DNA of 64,000 nt from Xiphydria camelus (Eukaryota; Arthropoda; Insecta; Hymenoptera; Xiphydriidae): contig OY783200.1 in assembly GCA_963678675.1 (NCBI GenBank), forward strand, positions 5,964,501 through 6,028,500, read 5' to 3'. Shown here in pieces: positions 58,500 to 64,000 of this stretch; position 1 is the first letter of the stretch; the number at the start of each line of letters is the position of its first letter. The position numbers were made by a program, and so were the translations under genes. The notes beneath the pieces were generated by a model. The model saw only the letters and a list, made by a program, of their open reading frames with translations, did not search any database and was not told the DNA's origin.

Positions 58500-59405
58500 T
58501 ACCGCCAAAAGTGACCACAAATCAAAATTTTACTTTGTGAGTTAGAATGCCGAAAAATCACTGAGAATATATACTGTTTTACACTACCAGAAAAATTGAC
58601 CAGGTCATATATTCAACTTACAAAGACTTTGTAAGTTGAATATGTATGGCTTGGTCAATTTTGTTTGCACAGAACCCTTAACACGTCCTGTGCCGCGTTG
58701 AACTTTCCGTTCAGGCCACTTGGAATTCTCATTGAAAAACGAAGAATTCTTTAAAAAATTTATTGTAGAGTCAAATATGCGCATCTTATATCATGTATAC
58801 CGAGTTAATAATAAATGGAATTTTATTGTTATTATAATAACAATACAAATTTAATTTATTGCTTTGTTGTCTAATGCATATTAAAATGTATACCTTTTTT
58901 TCTTGCTAATTATGGCTTTGTACTATTGAAAAATTGTAAGGCGTACGTCAAAAACGAGTTTATTTAATCGTAAAAGTGTGGGTCGTATACGCCCCACGCG
59001 GCCTCAACGGAAAGTCTTCAAAAATCGGTCCTGCATGGAACATGTTCATATTATATCGTGGGCTTGCTGATAAGTGACCAAATCAAAATTTTACTTTGTG
59101 AGTTAGAATGCCCAAAAGTCACTAACAATAAGAATACTGTTTTACATTGCCAAAAAAATTGACCAAGTCATATATCGATACACATACTTTGAAAACCTCA
59201 TAAGTGCAATTTTTGTCAAAAATTGCACTTACGAGGTTTTCAAAGTAAGGTATCGATATTCAACTTATAAAGTCTTTGTAAGTTGAATAGGTATATGATT
59301 TGGTCAATTTTTTTGGCAATGTAAAACAGTATTCTTAGTGACTTTTGGGCATTCTAACTCACAAAGTAAAATTTTGACTTGGTCACTTTTGACAGTAAGC
59401 CCACG
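58500..59405. repeat. Hairpin repeat upstream of Gemin5 (one full, one partial copy)
   Basis: 59046-59405 is a near-perfect palindrome with arms of about 170 bp (AAAATTTTACTTTGTGAGTT and its inverse). A diverged copy of the same family lies at 58500-58676. Between them, a stretch with ACTTTCCGTTCAGGCC and its relative follows a TTAA at 58678. These repeats lie in the leader region of Gemin5. Confidence 0.75.
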
Positions 59406-59459
59406 ATATAATACATATTAAGGGATTCTGTGCAATCTCTCTTCACGTGCCGATCTTAA

Positions 59460-59760
59460 CCCTTTCGCTCACGGTGTCCACAAATATGGACATGTGTAGA
59501 TTAATGTATATATAAGGTCATAAATTAGAATTTTTACCGTTTGTTCACAAGAAGTACATTCGTGGACATTGTAACGAACGTATAAGACATATATAGCCAT
59601 AAAAATTAAAAATTAAATTTATAAATAAACAAAAAAAAATTAAATTTATGAAAAAAAAAAATTTTTTTTATCAGAAAAATTAAAATTTAAAGCATCGAAC
59701 AGCTGGAATATACATTATCAATTGTAAAGCTGTAAAAATAAAAATTCGTGAGTGAAAGGG
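59460..59760. mobile_element. 301-bp piggyBac-type MITE
   Basis: Ends CCCTTTCGCTCACG and, inverted, CCCTTTCACTCACG. TTAA precedes the left end (59456-59459); CTAA follows the right, one base off. The interior is AT-rich without coding content. Confidence 0.75.
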
Positions 59761-60144
59761 CTAATTAGTACAGAACTGTCATAAGCCGGTTTAGAGATTA
59801 ACCGGCGGTTTAGTGCCAAAGTGAACACGCGACGTGTGAATAAACTGGAGTAATTACAGTGTCTTTATCACAGAAAAAACCAAATTCTTTTACTTATTGA
59901 AAGGAAAATAATTACCTTTTACTCTTTATATCCTTCAGCGCAAGTATGTGAAGATTATTGATCGATTTACTTCGCACGACTACACCGCGCTAGCGTTCAA
60001 GACCGACTGATCGTCTTTGCGCGCCGATCACGCCATCCGCCGAAGGGGTGAGAGGACGCGGGGATGAAAGGCAGAAGACGAAGTCGGTTCTCGGAACCAG
60101 GAGCTGCTTCCGGCGATCGGGACGGCAGTTGGAACGACGCGACG

Positions 60145-61493
60145 CACAGTGATAGAAATTGCTAATTTAGCTGGACAATAGTATATTGTGCAACAAGGAC
60201 TGAAAGTTGGCGATTGCCGACGCGCGCGCGAGTGTGAAGTTTGCTGCCCGAGCGAAGCGAGGGCTGCAATCACACTCGTCGCGTCGGCGCCAACTTTGGT
60301 CCGTGTTGCACACGATATTTTTTATAACAAGTGAATGCAAGTGGTGCTTTTCATGTTGGTTTTACGGGACGAAAATAGCAAATTGCACGCTAGGATAAAA
60401 AAGTTGAGCTCGCGCATGCGCAGTTTATACTTGCTTCACTTTCGTCCCTTCGGTGAATTTTCGTTCATTTTCGTCCCTGAAAACTAGCATGAAAAGCACC
60501 ACTTGCATTCACTTGTTATAAAAAATATCGTGTGCAACACGGACCAAAGTCGGCGCCGACGAGTGTGATTGCAGCCCTCGCTTCGCTCGGGCAGCAAACT
60601 TCACACTCGTCGGCAATCGCCAACTTTCAGCTCTTGTTGCACAATATACTAATGTATAATCGTAGTGTCTCAGGAATAAATGAAAGTGTAGCGAAGACTA
60701 TTGTGTATTTAATCCCTGGTAACAAAATAATGTCAAAACAACATGATGATAATAATGTCAAATTATTTAAACATCAGAACAAGCTAATAATTAAATTATA
60801 ATTACTTTATAAACGAAATATAAGAGATGATGCTACTGTTGTATGGACACATAAGACAGTATACCTATATAATTGAATATACAGGATCTTCATAAAATTA
60901 TTCTTAAAATTAGTTATTCGAATCTGATTCATCACTATCTACGTCCACATGTTCCTGAGCTTGGTATTCTAGGCAGCTCCTTAAACTATCCTCAATCATC
61001 GTGGCCATACCCTCAGCGTGCTGTAATTTTAATTTATCAACAATAAAAAAAAACATTGCCTCGATCTCGTTCTCATTGTTAGAGTCGTTTCGCCACACTT
61101 GGAATAATTCTCGTCGCTGCACCTAATTTACAGAACCTGGAATTGTAAAATTTTATGACATTTTAAGACAACAAATAGTACTTTGCTGTGAAGTTCAATA
61201 ATACTCCTAACTCATAAAAAAATCCATACAAATTACCAACCATTACCAAAAAGTGTAAGCTTAGTAAAACATAGATACTATTTATTGTACGAAAACTAAT
61301 GCTCCGTAATTCTACCTGGGGTATTTATACCTAAGTACTTCACATGATATTTATATTCAGCCCAGTGAAATTTCTTGAACTAGTTCTCCTTATCTACATA
61401 GAATTTGGACTTCCCAGAAACTATTAAAGCAGACATAGCGCAGTTTTGGAAAAAGGGTTTTGTCTAGCTAAATTAGCAATTTCTATCACTGTG
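60145..61493. mobile_element. Transib-like element with RSS-type ends
   Basis: Both ends start CACAGTGATAGAAATTGC and match over about 31 bp with one mismatch. Directly outside on both sides is CGACG (60140-60144 and 61494-61498). Transib elements have CACWRTG-type ends and a 5-bp CGWCG target duplication, and their transposase is related to RAG1, whose signal heptamer is CACAGTG. No transposase is present, so the copy is non-autonomous. A palindromic MITE (60180-60650) is nested near the left end. A minus-strand 70-codon frame (61122-60910) ending in an acidic tail is not recognised. Confidence 0.75.
60180..60650. mobile_element. Full copy of palindromic MITE family A
   Basis: AGTATATTGTGCAACAAG and its inverse form the ends; arms of about 170 bp carry AGTTTGCTGCCCGAGCGAAG-type sequence. 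The copy at 70-364 lacks its left arm. It sits inside the Transib-like element, so it arrived later. Confidence 0.8.
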
Positions 61494-61498
61494 CGACG

Positions 61499-61800
61499 GT
61501 TGGACTGAACGTCTTTCATCACGTGTTATGTCGATCGAATAACGTCGCTAAATGTAACCTTCTTTTGTGACCTAACGACGTATTTGCCTGCGGTAAGTGA
61601 ATCTAAATTCACGTTCTTTCGCTTTTTTAGAATGAAATCCGGCGTTTAAACGGGGCTGAGTATAACCATCGATGATTTCGAAATTCTTATTTCATTGTTC
61701 CATTGACCGCAGTTGCGTCAAAAATTTAAATCGCGGCTCAAGCGAGATGACGCGTGCATTTTAATTGTCGGTATATTGTCGTTCGCGCGTATTGTTATAT
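61499..61800. other. Short gene-free gap
   Basis: Unique-looking AT-rich sequence; no frame with a known motif. Confidence 0.4.
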
Positions 61801-61802
61801 AT

Positions 61803-63066
61803 GTAAGTCCGGGATAGTCGGAACAGCGGGTTAGCTGGACCAGTACGTACCTATAGATTCGATAGGTACGAAGCATATATACATATATAGGAGAAATACC
61901 GTCACGACGTTTAGTTGGTTCTGCGAAGTCACAGCGGCAACTCGCGGTCATTTTTACAAAGACACAACACGTGTGATACTGGGAACAATATTTTCCTCTC
62001 ATACCGAATTTTTTTTCCCGTTAAATTTGGAACGCACGTTTAGTAATCTGAAAAGGTGATAATTTCATTTATATTAATATGTTATGAGTTCATTAACATA
62101 CCTAAGTCTTTCATAACTTTACTTTTCGATTGATATTTTTTGTTTTCTTAGCGTAGTGGTATGGTCGATCTATCCCGGAATATTGGGTTAGTTGGACCAT
62201 TAGTTGAATCACAATTTATTTACCTATCTTTAACTTAGATTTATATATTTTCCAAACAAATATCATGCTAACATTGTATAAACGAAAGGACACAGTTAAC
62301 AGGGCCACTTAGACGGCAAAAGCATTAAAAAATGCAATGGAAGTGGTAATTTCAGGTACATTGGGTGTAAATCGATCAGCTGTTGAATATGGTATCCCCC
62401 ATTTCTTAAAATGTTCTTTGTGTGATAAAACGAAGTTTTGTTACTTTAATTCCATTTTAACCCTCTGTCGGTCTCACTCTAATGAAGTGGTCCAACTAAC
62501 CCGGCTATTAAAGGTTAGTTAAGCTACAGTATCATATTTATTATTTGTGTTATATATTCGAACTATCTGCTCACAGAAGCGACTTTTGAATGTAATCTAG
62601 ATAAGGCAACGAAATATGTACCTCTCTAGAAAATTCCACCTACTCCTGCAGACTCACTATCCTGATCATAGTCCAATTCATAGTCCCGTGCGCATCCAGA
62701 AAATACAATGAAAAGCCACTGTCATCATACGGATGTATATAAGCAACCGAATTTTTTTATCCACTAGACAGAACTATTTGAAAGTCAAGACAGAATGATT
62801 CAAGACATTAGACAGTATTCTTCAAAACTCGAGACAGAACTCATCAATTCTCTACACTACTTATTCTCTGTAACTCATAGTCTTAATAAACTTTCTTGTT
62901 CAAATAACATTTGTTGCAACTGCATTATGCTTATGTTTTCATGCAACTTTCTAATAAATACTTGTATAGAATTGTTCTCATGGGATTTTAATATTTATGA
63001 AAGCATACATTTATGGAAAAAGATACTACATACACCCCCAAAAAAAGTGGTCCAACTATCCCGGAT
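61803..63066 (+). mobile_element. Second pipsqueak-pogo relic
   Basis: Left TCCGGGATAGTCGGAAC and, inverted, right TCCGGGATAGTTGGACC mark the ends. Inner copies of GGTTAGCTGGACCA-type words recur at 61830, 62186 and 62495. It holds the DNA-binding start of a pogo-type transposase but no DDE domain. Confidence 0.6.
62265..62460 (+). pseudogene. Pipsqueak HTH start of a pogo-like transposase
   Basis: From ATG 62265 the frame reads MLTLYKRKDTVNRAT, a TAG stop, then TAKALKNAMEVVISGTLGVN and AVEYGIPH. This matches the order of basic start, first helix and second helix of psq domains. One stop and the loss of the C-terminal part make it a relic. Confidence 0.55.
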
Positions 63067-63334
63067 TTACCCTATTGATCTGTTTTTACATTGATGAATA
63101 AATTGCGAAGTGATTGAAGATTAATATCACCATTATGATGAAGGCGAAATGAAGAATAACAAAACACATAAAAATATATTAACTTTGTTAAGGGTAAAGA
63201 ATCCCCGGGTAGATCGAAAAAGTCATCGTATTCTTTTATCAAATTCCACAATTTGTCTGCTTCAAATTTGTCGATGTGATCCAGGCGAGTATTTCGTAGA
63301 AATTGTGTTCTGTCAGTATTATGAGTTGGAGTTT

Positions 63335-64000
63335 CGAGTGAATAAACGAATGCTATTATATCTTCGAGTTGATAAGGAATGTTTTCTATTTGTCTTGGTT
63401 CATTCGCGGTTCTGTTAGTTACTGCTATCTTGGCTTTAGAATGTTCTGCTGTTTCCGCAGAGTTCCTCAGGTCCTATACTAACAATATCTTGACCATTTA
63501 ACTGTGTAGATATGGTCATGATATTGACAGTTTCGGTGGTATGCCGATAGACTTTGGCGCCACATCAATTATTTTAGTTTGCGACTCTGCTGGTTCTTTA
63601 AAAACTTCAAACCTATTCCCGTTTAATTCAAATTTATATCCAGCCAATTCCATGATCTCCTCTTCTAAATTTATTTTAAACTTCAATAATTTGACTATAT
63701 CAAAGCCGATAATTCCGACAAAATTAATTCGAAAGTTTGTCCTTACAATATGAACGGGGAATTTTATTCCATTAATGTTTGATTCGAGTAAGCCTTTCGT
63801 TTCTTCAGAATATCGTGAAATTCCAAGAATTGGAATTTTGTTTTTTTTTTATTATAGAAGTCTGTATTTCCTCTGGGATGATATTTTCCTTTATTATGGA
63901 AATATTTACACCAGTGTCAATTAAAAAGCTGTGTTTACATTTGAGGGGTATAGATGCAAAACCCGCCAAGTCACATTTATAGCAATTCACAGGAGACATC
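63335..64000 (-). pseudogene. Retropepsin region of an LTR retrotransposon (runs off the edge)
   Basis: The minus-strand frame shows HSFLIDTGVNISIIK, the active-site DTG of a retroviral-type aspartic protease. After a small break comes INFVGIIGFDIVKLLKF, its second conserved motif. Upstream a short cysteine pair (NCYKC) may be the end of a gag zinc knuckle. A second copy lies at 23690-24987. The rest of the polyprotein lies beyond the right edge or is lost. Confidence 0.65.

Noticed and set aside
58678..59036. piggyBac element starting at the TTAA at 58678
   Set aside because: No matching TTAA and inverse end could be found on the right side.

Overview
The window is eukaryotic and almost certainly insect nuclear DNA. 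It has spliced genes with GT-AG introns of about 50-100 bp, a GMC-oxidoreductase pair of the insect glucose-dehydrogenase type, a fly/bee-like Gemin5, and a dense mix of insect DNA transposons. A hymenopteran, possibly an ant, is my best guess; this is inference, not proof. I see no bacterial features and found no tRNA, rRNA or CRISPR.

Three conserved host genes are readable. Two paralogous GMC oxidoreductases lie on the plus strand (26588-28446 and 47567-49461), each with one long exon, a 101-bp intron and a 50-codon last exon. A complete Gemin5 coding region lies on the minus strand (58462 down to 51041). I resolved it into 15 coding exons whose phases all agree. Two GC-rich exon-like islands (14397-14558 and 21176-21310) may belong to a further host gene that I cannot name.

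Nearly everything else is mobile DNA, much of it nested. From left to right: a two-gene cut-and-paste element with a CACTA-type transposase and a spliced DUF4806 gene, sitting inside a deleted copy of itself (808-8866); a TTAA-flanked piggyBac MITE (9028-9165); a 2.1-kb palindrome carrying two broken THAP genes (9780-11875); an LTR-retrotransposon 5' end with a tRNA-Leu primer site (12451 onward); a piggyBac transposase tail (about 15838-16120); a Tigger/pogo derivative (18351-18965); a Harbinger relic that cuts an exon (21311 onward); retropepsin fragments split by a Harbinger derivative, next to a captured Gemin5 exon piece (23690-25286); a satellite-like array with an inserted TA element (30107-32030); a pipsqueak-pogo relic with a PHD-like finger (32048-33148); a 6.9-kb PIF/Harbinger element with transposase and an antisense MADF gene, interrupted by a TTAA element (33730-40640); large foldbacks (40777-42186); two Helitrons (42865-44167 and 49701-50398); a Transib-like element with an RSS-type CACAGTG end and CGACG duplications (60145-61493); a second pipsqueak-pogo relic; and another retropepsin fragment running off the right edge.

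The GMC pair is separated by about 19 kb filled with insertions, so it is probably an old tandem duplication pushed apart. The Gemin5 introns hold MITEs, but its exons are clean. No coordinated pathway is encoded. The most interesting biology is in the transposon pairs (transposase plus accessory DNA-binding or DUF4806 protein), the Transib-like element, the capture of host exon sequence, and the paralog-specific changes in the GMC enzymes.
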